Of a DNA stretch of 64,000 bases, positions 9,261-21,156 are shown in pieces; positions within the stretch are counted from its first letter, which is position 1; each line of letters begins with the position of its first letter. The stretch spans positions 53,203,741 to 53,267,740 of the forward strand of contig CM041465.1 of the NCBI GenBank assembly GCA_023213395.1. The letters run 5' to 3'. The DNA is from Cycas panzhihuaensis (taxonomy: Eukaryota > Cycadophyta). The notes beneath the pieces are model-generated. The model saw only the letters and a list, made by a program, of their open reading frames with translations, was not told the DNA's origin and searched no databases. The translations under genes and the position numbers were made by a program.

Positions 9261-10640
9261 GAGTTCTGAGATGTCTTTGCATGGGATTATTCTTACATGA
9301 AGGGAATCAACCCCTCCATCATCACCCACAATATCACTACCATTCCTGGCACTCGTCCTGTGCACCAGAAGTAGCGTCCTCTCCACTCTAAACTCTCGAT
9401 CGCTATTAAGATAGAGGTTGAGAAGATTTTGGATGCTGGACTTATTACTTTTATCGACTACCCTAAATGAGTGTCCAACATCGTTCCCATTGCTAAAAGG
9501 AATAAGACTATCTAGATATGCATTGATTTCTGTAATATCAACAACGCATGTCCTAAGGATAACTTTCCTCTCCCTTTCATCGATCAAATCATTGATCAAA
9601 TTGCCGAGTTCGACATTATGTGCTTGATGGATGGCTTCTCTGGCTATAATCAGATTCAGATATCTCCTGAAGACCACCACAAGACAGCCTTCACTACCCT
9701 AGGGGGTACCTTTGCCTACAAGGCAATGCCCTTCAGTCTTAAAAATGCAGGTGCTACTTACCAAAGGATAATGCATTTTATCTTCCACGACCTCATGAAT
9801 GACACGTTAGAGGTCTTTATGGATGACATGATGGGTCTTTCATGCGTCAGGGCCCATTATCCCTCAGACTTGCAGGCTATCTTCACACGATGCTACAAGT
9901 ACCATGTAAGCCTAAACCCACTCAAATGTGTGTTTACTATTACTTCAGGTAAACTCCTTGGATTTCTTATGTCAAAACAAGGAATTCAAATTGACCCTGA
10001 CAAAGTCAAGGCAATCCTTGATATGTTGCCTCCTAGAACCCAACGATAGATCAAGTTGTTTTTAGGTAGGCTTGGTTTCCTTAGGTGCTTCCTGGAAGAC
10101 TTTGCTGTGAGTGCCAAATCCTTGACTAACCTATTGAAGAAGGGAGCCCTATTTGTTTGGTCTGATAAGGCCCAACAAGCCTTTGGAGGACATAAGGAAG
10201 CCCTTGCTTACGCTCCTACGTTGGCACCCCCTTATTTTGATAGGCCCTTCATTCTTTACACCTCAGCGACTAATGAGTCCCTGGGTTCTATGTTGGCTTA
10301 GGAGGATGATTTAGGAGTTGAGAGAGCCATCTACTTTATCAGCCGCACCTTTGTGGCTACCGAACTTAACTACTCCTTGGCTAAGAAGGAATGTCTCTCC
10401 TTGGTTCACGCAACCAAGAAGTTTAGACATTACTTGCTCAATAATACTACTAAGGTGATCGTCCAGTCTGATCCCTTACAATATCTACTTACTCGTTCAG
10501 ACCTGACAGGTAGGGCTAGCTGTTGGGCCATCCTACTTCAGGAGTTCGATCTTCATATCATTAATAGGAAATCAAAGAAAGGATTGGTAGTGGCTGAGCA
10601 GCTCACAGATGCCCCTATCCCTAACTCACTCAATGCCCCT
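9261..10640 (+). pseudogene. Reverse transcriptase and first RNase H, copy B
   Basis: RT blocks in order: FAWDYSYMKGI (about 9277), EVEKILDAGLI, ACPKDNFPLP (9548), GYNQIQISPEDHHKTAF (9642), KNAGATYQRIM (9743) and the catalytic FMDDM (about 9815-9830), where Tat elements usually have YVDDM. The connection domain (FLGRLGFLRCFLEDFA) leads into RNase H (YFDRPFILYTSATNESLG; the usual catalytic Asp of this block reads Thr-Ser, so it may be lost). RNase H then continues to LLQEFDLHIINRKSKK. Stops occur at about 9260, 9373, 9468, 9513, 10047 and 10300. The sequence runs straight into the integrase spacer, with only about 50 residues where Tat elements normally carry aRNH. Confidence 0.85.
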
Positions 10641-11960
10641 GTTGATGATTCCCTTCCTGATGAGTCTATCTTAACCATTCAGGGTGTTCATTTCCATCCA
10701 CTCGTTGATAGCAAGTGGTATGGTGACATCGTGTGGTACCTCACACAACAACAGTACCACCCTGAAGCTAGTAGTAAGGTTAGATCTCACATCCAAACTT
10801 TTTCTAGGCAATACTTCCTCATGGACGAAGTATTGTATAAGAGATCTTTTGATGGGATCCTCCTCCACTGCATCACCACCAACGAAGCAGATCAAATACT
10901 CTGCAAATAGCATCATGGCATTTGCAAGGGCCAATTTGGGGGCCAATCCATGGCCTAAAGGATCCTCCGTATGGGCTACTATTGGCTGTTCCTCTTTAAG
11001 GATGCCCATCCTTTTGCCTTGAGGTGTCAGTGATGTTAGGAACATGCTAATATCTCCCATGCGCCCTCTGAGGCCTTGCATTCTATCATATCTTCATGGC
11101 CTTTCGCTTAGTGGGTTCTAGACCTCATCAAGGCTATATCCCCACCTTCTTCGTCGCAACACAAGTTTATCTTGACTACTACGGAATACTTTACCAAATG
11201 GGCAGAGGCCATCCCTTTGGTTACTACCCCTGGTAAGACGATAGCTACTTTCATTTACCAGTATGTCATTTGCCGCTTCGAGATTCCTGATGTCTTGATT
11301 ACTGACAACAGAACCCTCTTTTGTAACAAGGAAATGGATGAGCTTTGTGAGAAATCTAATATCTCTCATAAAACTTCCTCTTCTTATTACCCCTAGGCGA
11401 ATGGTTAAGTGGAGTTGTTCAATAAGACTCTCGTTAATATTCTAAAGAAAACTGTCACTCAATGTCAAAGAGACTGGCACCTTCAACTCCCTTCTGCCTT
11501 ATGGGCTTACCGTACCTCTGTCTATGCTGCTACAGGAATGACTTCATTCTCCCTAGTTTATAAGATTGAGGTGGTAATCCCATTGGAAGTGGAGATTCCC
11601 TCTTTATGAGTTTCTGTTTGGGGTCTCATCGATGAGGATTCGATCCATCAAGCTCGCCTCCTAGACCTCGAAGCCTTGGATGAGAGATGTCTAGCCACCT
11701 ACTAGGCTAACCTCGCATCCAAAGCCCATTCACAAAGGACCTATGATAAACACCTTCATTCTCGTCCTTTATTTCCTGGGGACCATGTCCTCAAATTAGA
11801 ATATCTTCATGACCACTTGGCCAAATTCAAGCCCGAATGAGTTGGCCCCTTTGTCATTATCAAGAGCCTCAGTAATGGTGCTTATAGGATCACCACCTTG
11901 GAGGGTCTTGAGTTTGAGAAAGCCATTAATGGGAAATTACTTAAGAAATTCTACTCGTGA
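10641..11960 (+). pseudogene. Integrase, copy B
   Basis: Starts with the spacer LPDESILTIQ and WYGDIVWYLTQQQ, then the His/Cys zinc-binding region (HHGICKG near 10912; a Cys pair with a stop at the residue before the second Cys). The core shows LDLIKAI with the first Asp, ITDNRTLF with the second, and VELF with the catalytic Glu. The GPF/Y-like C-terminal module (GPFVIIKSLSNGAYRI) ends at KKFYS and TGA. Stops at the two Gln positions of the YYPQANGQVE region match the stops of copy A. Confidence 0.85.
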
Positions 11961-11980
11961 CCCTGTCATCACCTTGTTCA

Positions 11981-12063
11981 CGCTCTGAAATGAGCCTAAA
12001 CTACTATCTTAAGTTCGTTCTCATTCCTCCTAGCCACAGGTGGAATGATGACTTAGGATGGCC
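11981..12063 (+). repeat. Single 85-bp-class hairpin unit after pol, copy B
   Basis: Begins about 20 bp after the integrase stop. Same unit as 1645-1727 and as the array at 25523-26542 (reverse complement). Blocks GAGCCTAAACTAC, CCACAGGTGGAATG and ACTTAGGATGG are kept, including the outer inverted repeats. Confidence 0.75.
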
Positions 12064-12689
12064 TCTTTTGTTCCCTTTGGTTCCTCCCATAGAACCCTTG
12101 TCCCTATTTTCCTTGGGACCTTGTCCTCCTATTTGGATATCCCCCAGTTAGGATGACACTCTAGAGAATTGTCACTCCCCTCTTGCTCGGTATTTCCTTT
12201 TCATATCCCACTATGCTCCCATGTGGACATACGTGTCACCTTATTTCCTAACCCTATATATGTCTATCACCTCTACTCATGGTGGTCGTATGTGCTCCTG
12301 TTAGGTATATGGTCTTGCATGAAAAGGAATACACGCAACCTAAACAAATATCATAACACAAAGCTCATACAATAATTAGCTCATAATACAACCATACATA
12401 TCCTCGTGCATCCATGCACCCTTACACACACACACAAACATGTAAACAAAATATACATATCATCCATCACACATTATGATACACATCATCATATGTCAAA
12501 ATGGGGTATCAATCAGCCCATCTATATATATCAAAAATCATGTGTCATGTCATACAAATGGTATGGTACATCATCTATGGGAAGCAAGTGTCCTTACAGG
12601 GGGGGTATAATCATGTGACTATATATGGTGACCCCCTGGAGGCCCGTGCTTTCCCATATCCAAAACAAAAATGTATATACTACTCTATT
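12064..12689. other. Non-coding spacer of copy B
   Basis: Colinear with 1728-2249 of copy A. Contains a CACACACACA tract near 12427 and ATATAT tracts; no plausible gene. Confidence 0.6.
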
Positions 12690-14588
12690 GATGCCCCACC
12701 TCTAGGGCATCATGTCCTGGTTGATGTGATCCCTCTCCTGGGGACCACATCCCTCCGAGACTCCTCCTCAGTCTTTGTGAGCTCTGCACCTTACTCCCCT
12801 CATCCCGTGGCCTCCTTGGGGTCGTCGCTAGTGTATGAGTCTATGTCCTACTCCACGTTGACCTCGATGCCATGCCCTCTATCAGTCAATTGTATATGGC
12901 CTGGATACGATCCTTCTCCATCTCCATGAGGTGAAGCCTCTCCTCCATCTCCTAGAGGTGCTCCTCCATCACTGCTATCGGGATATGGCTCCCCATATCC
13001 CCTCTGGCTCCTCCTTGAGCCTCCAGCTCCTGCACCTGACTCTGCAGAGCATCCCTCTAAGCTCGAATGATGTCCATCTCTACTTGCTATCATCCCACAT
13101 GTACCTCATGCTCCTGGGACTCCGTGACCCATATATCTCTCCCCCGTATCAATGGGGCGAATGTTGTCGTGTGACCACCTACCGATCTAGGCCCATCGCT
13201 AGCCTGGATGGGAGGATGTCCCTCCACATAGGCCTAAGGGAATATCTCTCAGACTACTACCTCTATCAGTCTCTGGATGTCCGCTATACATGTAAATCTA
13301 ACATGTCATATATCAGTATATGTCTATACATATATCAAACCAAAAATCAAACTATATATACATTTGGTAATCAAACGATGATAAGAGAAGGCCATGTCTC
13401 ACCTAATGTGGCTACTGGCTCCTCTACTCGGGCGAATGCCTCTACCTCAGGCACTCCACCAGCTATAGGTACCTCCTCCTCCTTAGGTACCTCCTCTCCT
13501 ACCACCTCAGCAACTGGGGCATCCCTCCTCTCTGTAGCTGGTACAGCTACCTCCCTGGATCTTTTGACGATCCATAGCCTATGGGCCCGTCTTATTGGAC
13601 CCCTACTCTCCTCTGCAGCTCCTGATGGGCCTGCCTCTCCACTTGTAGCCCCGGATGGATCTACGTCTCCTGTAGCTCATGATGGACCAGCCCCATCACC
13701 TCCATCACCACCCTCGTCATCTCCCCGGGGCACTCCTGCCCTACCTACCTCATCATCACTATCCCACCTCACCGCTCTGTATGGATTTGCTATATAATCT
13801 GTCATAGTGAGGAGGTCTAGTGATGTGGCCTCCACCGAGCGACGGACATGTGCCTGGTCCTCGGTCCCTCTTAACCTGGTCTACCACCTATGCACCATTA
13901 GGGCCCACTCTGAGATAGGGTGTGGTCCCCTCGTTAGTGCCACTGTTCCAAAGTGGTCAAAGAACTAGCATTGTACTAACATACTATATCATAAACCTCC
14001 CTTGCCTACTACCCAAATAGTGTCTAGCTGTACGACGAGGTTCACCGCTATAAGGGTGGCCCAGTCCATCCTCTCTCCTGCCTCGCACCAGCGTACTACA
14101 TCCATCCACCCTCTTGGTATGTCTCTATAGTTATGTTTCTGGGATATCTGGAACATAATGCATAAAGTAATCAACTTCCTCACCCAAGGAACCCCTAATA
14201 TCACCATGGTCTGGAAAGGAATCCCTCGCCTCTCCGATATGTCCAAACCTATAAAAAACATAGACACCTCCTTGTGTGCTTTCTCATTACTGGGCAACGC
14301 TGCTAGTGTCACTAGCCTCCTTGTCATTGGTACTCCTAGTATCCTCCTGATATCCCCAGGCATCACCGATAATCTCCCACATGGGATAGATGGAAGATAT
14401 TTCTCCTCCTGTCCTAGTGTGATACTATATCAACTAGTAATTATTGGGCTGAGGTATATTGGGGTGTCCTCATGACTTTCAGCAAGCCACACCTCTGTAG
14501 GATCTCCCTGTCCTCTCTAGTCATCATCTCTATGAAGCTCAGCATAGCCATCCCTATGTTCTCATGGTTCTCCACCGTGATCATGACC
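12690..14588 (-). pseudogene. Antisense PMD-like gene, copy B
   Basis: Second copy of the antisense gene. An N-terminal open stretch (14366-13989) reads GDIRRILGVPMTRR, PWVRKLITLCIMFQIS and RMDWATLIAVNLVVQLD, matching copy A block for block and resembling the plant mobile domain pattern. Then come VEATSLDLLTMTDY and an acidic/Pro-rich linker ending near 13376. After an AT-rich, intron-like gap, a coiled-coil-like block follows (DALQSQVQELEA; a MEERLHLMEMEKDRIQ block near 12900). Frameshifts and stops make it a pseudogene. PMD proteins occur in host genes and in plant transposons; which of these donated it is unknown. Confidence 0.6.
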
Positions 14589-14730
14589 TACAAAATACCA
14601 TAAAACAAGTCAAAACTTGATCAATACTCCCTCCTCGTCCCCTAGACTGCCTCTTGGCCTCACCTAGTTGAGATTTGGGATCCCTCAGACCCCCCTCCTC
14701 TTTTTTTTGTAGTTCTACCTTCGCATCGTG

Positions 14731-14758
14731 CCAAACTTTGTGGTACCACGGAGTTTGG
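14731..14758. repeat. 28-bp near-perfect palindrome with GGTACC core, copy B
   Basis: CCAAACT at the left and AGTTTGG at the right around a central GGTACC. Counterpart of 4236-4261. Confidence 0.65.
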
Positions 14759-14789
14759 CCTGGGTCCTGCAGTGATCGGGGCCCCGCGG

Positions 14790-14815
14790 CAAAGATTGCG
14801 ACACCGTGATCTTTG
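14790..14815. other. Stem-loop, antisense gene leader, copy B
   Basis: CAAAGAT and ATCTTTG form a 7-bp stem around a loop with the same GCGACACCGTG sequence as copy A (4285-4316). The loop is kept while the stem has changed length. Confidence 0.5.
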
Positions 14816-15252
14816 TCACAGTACGAATGGCACCCCCCTAAAAGGGGAGTGTTCTTCCAAAAAAATCAAAAAAATTCTTCTCTATAGGCCATAGCCAGGC
14901 CCAATGGGACTAGGGCTGCCTAATGCCCTAGTCTTGCCTCTCTCTGGGTCCAATTTGGACTCCGGGAGGTCATTTCTCGCCCATATAGGGCCTAAAAATC
15001 TACATAAAAACACGAAAAAGTAATGAAATTTAAAGCACAAGATGGGTTGGGTTTTCAGAGATCCACTCACTGGATCTAGCCTGGTACTCGCCATCTTGTC
15101 CCCACAGTCCCAACAGTTGTCCTCTGGCTCTGATCCAATGGTCTGATCTCCCTTTGCGTGCCTCTGAAGTTGGGTAGCACTCCGTTGCATAAGGAAATGG
15201 CTCTGGAGTCACTTGAGAGCTCGTAAAAATGAATCCCATTTTCATCGATTTT

Positions 15253-15261
15253 CCTTATATA
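15253..15261 (-). promoter_or_regulatory. TATA box of the antisense gene, copy B
   Basis: Minus-strand CTATATAAGGAAAA, the same position and context as 4756-4764 in copy A, upstream of the antisense PMD-like gene. Confidence 0.5.
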
Positions 15262-15800
15262 GGTAGGGATCCTGATGGGCACTATCTCCATTTTTGCTCT
15301 CGTGACAGCCCTTTGGATCATCTCTTACCCTCGATCACCTTTGCCTTCTGGCCCTGTCACCCATTGTGCCTCCATAGCCTTTGTCTCACTCCTTCTTGTA
15401 GATGCATTTATGGCACCCTGCCAATACATTTTTCGAAGGGCCCTTCTGCCTCGTTTTACATGCTGCTCCCATGCATGCCTAAGTTTATACTCGTTTGGAT
15501 TATTTCATCATCCTGGACTCATTTTTTTAGCCTGTTCTTGCCCTTAGGGTCTCTAAAAGGAATGCTCCCACCGTTCAGAGTTATTCTTTGCTTCCCAAAG
15601 CAACCTTTAGTACCCCAGGGTGCCCTTTCGCTGCCCACTCTTAGCCAGTGGTTAGATAGCCTGATCTTGTCCTTGGGTAGCCTTATTACTAGGTCCTCCT
15701 ACCCTTTATGACTATTTATTGCTTGCCATATGAGCCTCTTTTGCTTCGACTCTTATATTATTGTATACTTTCTCTATTGAGACATTTCCTTTCATCATCC

Positions 15801-16240
15801 ATGACTCTCTTTATTTTTATTGACGGCAGAAGCCATGGTAATCCTAGACCTTCTACCATTGCATGGTTTCTTCACAGCCCTTTCAGACATGATTTTCTAC
15901 ATTCCAGAATCTTCCTCCCTAAGGCCACCAATAATGAAGCCAAATACATGGCCGTTATCGAAGCCCTCACTAATGCACTCCATTTCCATCACAGATCTAT
16001 TATTTTTCTTTATGACTCCCAGGTTGTGGTGTCCCATCTTACCTAGGTTTATCAGGTGCGATGCCCTCACTTGAGAGCTCTCACTTTGACCGCCAGATCC
16101 CTACTGGCTAATTTTTAGTTTGTCAACATCTGACACATCCCTCGGGCCCTCAACGTTGATGCAAACAGCCTCGTTTGCCTCATCCTTTAGTGTCGCCTCC
16201 CTCTTCTTGCTGACCACCCCTGAGGTTTGCCTGGTCACCC
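15801..16240 (+). pseudogene. Second RNase H (aRNH), copy B
   Basis: Starts at an ATG directly before FIFIDGRSHGNPRPS. Asp, Glu (TNNEAKY) and Asp (LYDSQVVVSHL) of the RNase H active site are present; the fourth, in the block after HIPRALN, reads DANSL so that Asp has become Asn. The first stop is at 16045. Copy A (5308-5730) keeps all four residues. It follows the antisense gene and precedes the polypurine tract, again outside the usual Tat position. Confidence 0.8.
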
Positions 16241-16624
16241 TGTCACCCAAATCTTAGGCCATCATATAGATCACTTTGTGATCCATTCCCATCTCTAAAA
16301 GCCATCCGCTAATGAGGTTAAACTATGGTGACTACCAGGTTTGCTCATTCACCTGACATCCTCATGTACATCTCTTTGTATTTTCACGATGGGGGCAATC
16401 CCCTCATCCTTCTTAGCTCCCAGTTGATTCTCGAGTGGCACATAGGTAGCCCCTATGTCATCTCCACCCTGTCCTCATATCCATGCATTCTGCCATGACA
16501 CTTGCTAGCACCCTTGACCCTTACTATGATCATGATTTATATATATACATACACATGTGGTACTGACAGCTTTGTTGCCAGCATTCGCCATCGCATCGTG
16601 CTTCTGAGCAGCGAGGCTCTGCTG
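16241..16624 (+). other. Spacer between aRNH and polypurine tract, copy B
   Basis: Non-coding; colinear with 5731-6078. Contains a TATATATACATACACATG tract near 16540. Confidence 0.55.
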
Positions 16625-16636
16625 CCAAGGGGGCAA
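16625..16636 (+). other. Polypurine tract, copy B
   Basis: CCAAGGGGGCAA directly before TGTTTCC of the LTR. Confidence 0.85.
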
Positions 16637-19117
16637 TGTTTCCTAGCTACTGGGAATGCATACAGATAGGTCAACTCAGGTAGGCTCAGATATACTTATT
16701 CCTTTTCACTTGTACTATTTCTTTGGAAAGGTTAGCAAAAGTGATGCCTCATTATATGACTGCTTGCTTCATTAGTATGATCACTTTGCATTTGTTACCT
16801 GGTCATGCTACTTGTCATATTGTGAGCTTACGATGACCTAGTGGGACCTACCTTTCCACAAGGTAGGCATCCCCATGGCACTTTACGACCCTCTGCACTG
16901 TCTCCACACCACCACGAGCTTCATTTGATTTGTATGACCCATTCATGCCTTGATTTTGGGCTCCTAGCACCTCGTTTATGGGACCTTTGGCCATTGATGC
17001 TCTTCTTGCCTTTGTCCATATGCATTTTGGACTGTCTCATCCACCTAGATAGGAGGGTCATCCCCTCCTAGGCCTTCCACATCACCTTCCAAGGCTCTTA
17101 AAACCTAGATTTTTGCCATTTTGGCTTTCAAGTCCCACACCACTGTAAACTTAGCGGTACTGCGAAGTTTACTGTGATACCGTAAAGTTTATCGCGATGC
17201 GACTGTTGTAAATTATTTTTAAAAAACTACCATGGTAATTCTTTCTTTTCCAGTAGAATTGCCACATGTCTTCGCATCCAGCTCATCGCTATTCACATTC
17301 TATTTGCTTGTTTAGGGCTCGGATGTGTATAAATCTCCAAACCCTCATCATTTTACCTCTCTTAGATGATTTTTTGATCTTTAACATAACCGTTTCCTGC
17401 TGCAATTTCTACTCCTCTCTTCTTTCTACAAGTGCATTTATAAGCCTATGTTTCCTACAACTCCAAGCTAGGATCTGCCTGCAACAACCTTCTTCCACAG
17501 TGGGAAGCTTCTCTCTAGGTGTATTAAGCAAGTTTTTGGTGTTGTTCTTCTCCAACTTGCCCAACAAGTGTCTCCTTCAAATGTCTCTTGGGATATCTCC
17601 TGTAAAACCTTGTAGGGATCCTCTTCTCCGCTGGTTGTAGGGACAGACTTATCCTATATCAGCCGAGCAGGTCCTCCAAACCCTTTTCTTAGGATTTGTG
17701 GTATGTTATCTCCATGTCAGACTCATTTCTTGACTTGTTTGCTTGCTTTCTTTAGGTTTGATTGTAGCAAAGCTTATTTTCATTGAGTTTGGCTTATTGC
17801 TTTCAGGTTTTCACCTTCCCTCTACTAGTTTTCCTTAAGGGAGCAGTAGGAGAAGAACCACAAAGGTTGGGTGAAGAGAGCAAGGTGGGGCAACCCCCCC
17901 ACTTAGTCCTACTCTCCAAGGGCAATCCCCTTCCCACCTTCTCTTCTCTTACTCCATGCTTCTCTTAGGTTAATTAGGAATGGGTGAGCCTTAGGCTCGC
18001 GCTGGATTATCAGCATATGCAGCCCCTTGCTGCACTGATTCTAGGCTTGCGCATCTCTTATTTGGACCTCCATAGTGTCCCTAGTCTTGTTGGGTATCCC
18101 TTAAAAATATTGGCAAGGGTTTGTGCAGCGGATTACTGCCCATAGCAACTCTGCACCTTGTCATTCCCCCAATGCTTTGCCACTTTTATCCTTGTATTTC
18201 TTGGCTGTCATTAGTTGCCTTTTACCCTCATCTTATTGTGCTAGAGAGTTGTGTGGAGAACCCAACAGAGGGTTAGCCATCTTGGGGCTTCCCTTTGCTC
18301 TATCTTGCTTGATGTACATGTTTGCTTAAGAGAGGATTTTGGAGGTTCTTGCAGCAGTTATTTTCCTAACATTTTAACATATACATTATATATATACTTG
18401 CATATATGTAGCTTTTCTTTTGCAGCCCCTTCTTGGAAGGGATAAGCCCTTGTATGTGCAGGTTGGTGTGGTGCTTTCTTGCAAAGGTATAAAGCATCCG
18501 GATTTGGGTAAGTTCTACTATTTTTTCCCTTTACTTTATTTGCTCGCTTTCATTCCACTTTCTTTTCACAAAAGGGGGAGGTAAGGAAGCCCCCTATTGT
18601 TCACGTCAAACTTGGTTATACATCCATCGATTGGTGTGAGGATAGCATTGCGTGTGGGTGAGGCCTCTTGTCAGCCGCTACACCTCCCGAGTACACACAT
18701 CGTTCTTTTGACCCCTCCCCGCATTTCCCCTTTTACTTTTGTTTAGAATCTATACTCTAGCTAAGTAGATCGTATGAAAGTAAAAAGGTAAATGGTATTG
18801 TCTATTTGCACTTGTATTCTTGCATGTCATACACTTAACTCATATAGGGAAAGGACGTTATAGAAAACCCCCTCTTCCCCTTCCTTTCCCTGCAAAACCT
18901 AACATACCCATTTTGGTATATTCCATTTGGTATCACTTGTTGGCATGTACAACACTTGTCCCATTTTCTTTTTCTGTTTGCTCTTTAAATCATTAAAGGA
19001 AAGTTTGGCTTAATTGTCTCCCTTTCTCTCTCTCTCTCTTCCTCTCTTGGTCCTATTTTCTTTGACCAAATAATCAAGAAAGACCTGGTTACATCATAGG
19101 CTCTCGCCTACCTTATC
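16637..19117 (+). repeat. 3' LTR of copy B, part 1
   Basis: Begins TGTTTCCTAGCTAC. Colinear with the first 2.5 kb of the D LTR and with LTR F on the minus strand. U3 carries a tandem of about 20 bp with GGTAC/AGTTTAC blocks near 17145-17200. The copia element E interrupts it after 19117 with a TTATC duplication; the LTR resumes at 36982. Confidence 0.85.
17328..17334 (+). promoter_or_regulatory. TATA box of the Tat LTR, copy B
   Basis: TATAAAT in the context GATGTGTATAAATCTCC, about 690 bp into the LTR. LTR F has the same element on the minus strand at 39379-39385. It probably drives the sense transcript. Confidence 0.55.
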
Positions 19118-19415
19118 TGAAAAGGTCTAATGACATAAGGTCATTACATTAGTTGATTATTTCGAAAAAGGGTCTTAAGTGAACTTTAAATTAGATCACT
19201 TCAGTGAAATGCACTTTCATGTTTATTATATGTAATTTCATTTCACCTAACTCTAATGCTCCCTCTCTCAATATAAAATCAAAAGCTCAATGGAGGAGAT
19301 TCATTCTTACCTCCCCATTTTGTGAGAGCTACTTTCTTTCTCTCAAATCTCTCTTGCTCCCATGTTTGCCTTTATGTTTAGTGCATGGAGATAAAGGATA
19401 GATCCACTCTTTTTA
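19118..19415 (+). repeat. 5' LTR of copia E
   Basis: TGAAAAGGTCTAATGACATA to ...CACTCTTTTTA; the expected terminal CA has become TA. A TATAAAATC block near 19272 is a possible TATA box. Confidence 0.9.
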
Positions 19416-19417
19416 TG

Positions 19418-19429
19418 TGGTATCAGAGC
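19418..19429 (+). other. Primer binding site of copia E
   Basis: TGGTATCAGAGC, complementary to the 3' end of initiator tRNA-Met, 2 bp after the LTR. Confidence 0.92.
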
Positions 19430-21156
19430 TTGCTTCTTTTATATTCCCCACTTGTACTCACAATGGAGCCATCACTTCTTTCTCCCCCACAATCCATGTG
19501 ATGAAGGAGATTGTGAAAGTGAATTTAGAAATATCTTTAAGTTATTATGATAGCATATTTTGTATTGTTTGCTTTTCCTTTCTCTTTTACATGTTTGGAA
19601 GTATAATACAAGGAGTTGTAAGGCCCAAGGATTCCAATCCTTTGCTGGCCATTCATGCTATCTCATTCTTCCTTTTTCTTTTCCCTTTTTTGTCCATTTA
19701 ACAAGGGGAAATGCTGCCAAAATTTTTCTAGCATTTAGAAGAATGATTGTAAGGGGAGGTTTTACCCATTTTTTTAAAATAATTTCAAACTATTTAAAAT
19801 ATCTATCATTGTATGCTCTCACCTTTCCCATATTGGGATCTTAGTGATAAAAAAATGATGGAAATTTCATATGGTATCATATGTTAATGAGATATTAGCA
19901 AGCTAAAATTTTTGCAGAAATATAATTTGATTATTGAACTTCATAGGTTTGCAAAATATTCTACAAAGATCCAATTGAAGTGATTCTAATTATCAAAGAT
20001 GGGGCTCTAAGTCTATTTTCCAGTGCAAAAACTAGCACCTAATTTGGGTGTCGTATGAGGAAGTTATTACAGTTTTAGTGAACAATAGTTATTTTTAGTA
20101 AGAATTCTAGAAAAATATAATTTCCTAACTTTGCAGGGCTATCAAAAACTTTTTAGAACTCATTTGGACCTAATTCGACTTTTTGAAGATGAATCTTTGA
20201 GTCTAGTTTACAGCACAAAAATCGGCACTCCATTTTGACATCGTGGGAGAATGTTATTGCTGATTTAGTGAAGAGTACTTTTTTTTTGTATTAACAAAAA
20301 AAAAAAGTAAAGAAAATTTCTTCCTTTTTATAAGGCTTAAAAGCCCAATGTAAAAGTGAGAAAAAAACACCTGGATCAGAGCAATATTCGATGTCCTCAC
20401 TCACTTGTTAGCATTTCATTTTATCTCTCTAAAATTACTCAAAGCAAGCGCTCCAAAGACACTTCAAGCAAGTACTTCATGCAAGCACTCCAAGCAAGTA
20501 TTATTTTTAGTTAAATGTACGTTTGATGCAATTCGATAATCTTTTCACTCTTCCTAAAAGGAACGCATTACGTATGCTATTTTCTACCATCTTGTACCTA
20601 TTCACATACATGCCAAGGTTGAGATACCTTAGTTGGCAGAATGCTGTGCCATAAAGGAGGTGTGGGTTTCAAGGTGGGACTGGACTAAACTGGAATATTA
20701 GTGAGGTTTGGTTAGCCATACCATCATGCCTCAATCAGGGATCATCCTAATAACCAACCAAGAAAACTAAAATTTTAATACAAGTTTAAAATATACCCAA
20801 TCCAATATCTATCATAGCTATGGGTATGAACATACCACTCATTAGAGGAGGTATATAACTGCTCATTGGTGAATTGGGTGAAGATTGGGAATACCTGGGC
20901 TCTGTTATGACTTGGATTTCATCACTAATTTTTATCATAACGCTTCTCATATTCCTGCTGCGTCAGGTTAATATTTGTCATAAGTGTTGATGACTTTTCT
21001 CTAAGTTACTCCCTTCATCTTTGAGCAACCATTCTCACTTCTTCTTCCTTCTTCTACACTACTTCATTACATTTCCCATTTGTAAATAGTGATCGGTTAT
21101 TTATTACCATCACTTTTATAGTCCCTTGTTCATTTCTTCCCTTTTAAAAAGACATA
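19430..21156 (+). other. Long untranslated leader of copia E, with a duplicated segment
   Basis: About 1.7 kb without a gene. It contains two diverged copies of a segment of about 180-190 bp (roughly 19916-20095 and 20110-20285), each with AAATATAATTT, then GAT..CT..GAGTCTA.TTT.CAG.GCAAAAA and a TTTAGTGAA end. Function unknown. Confidence 0.6.
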
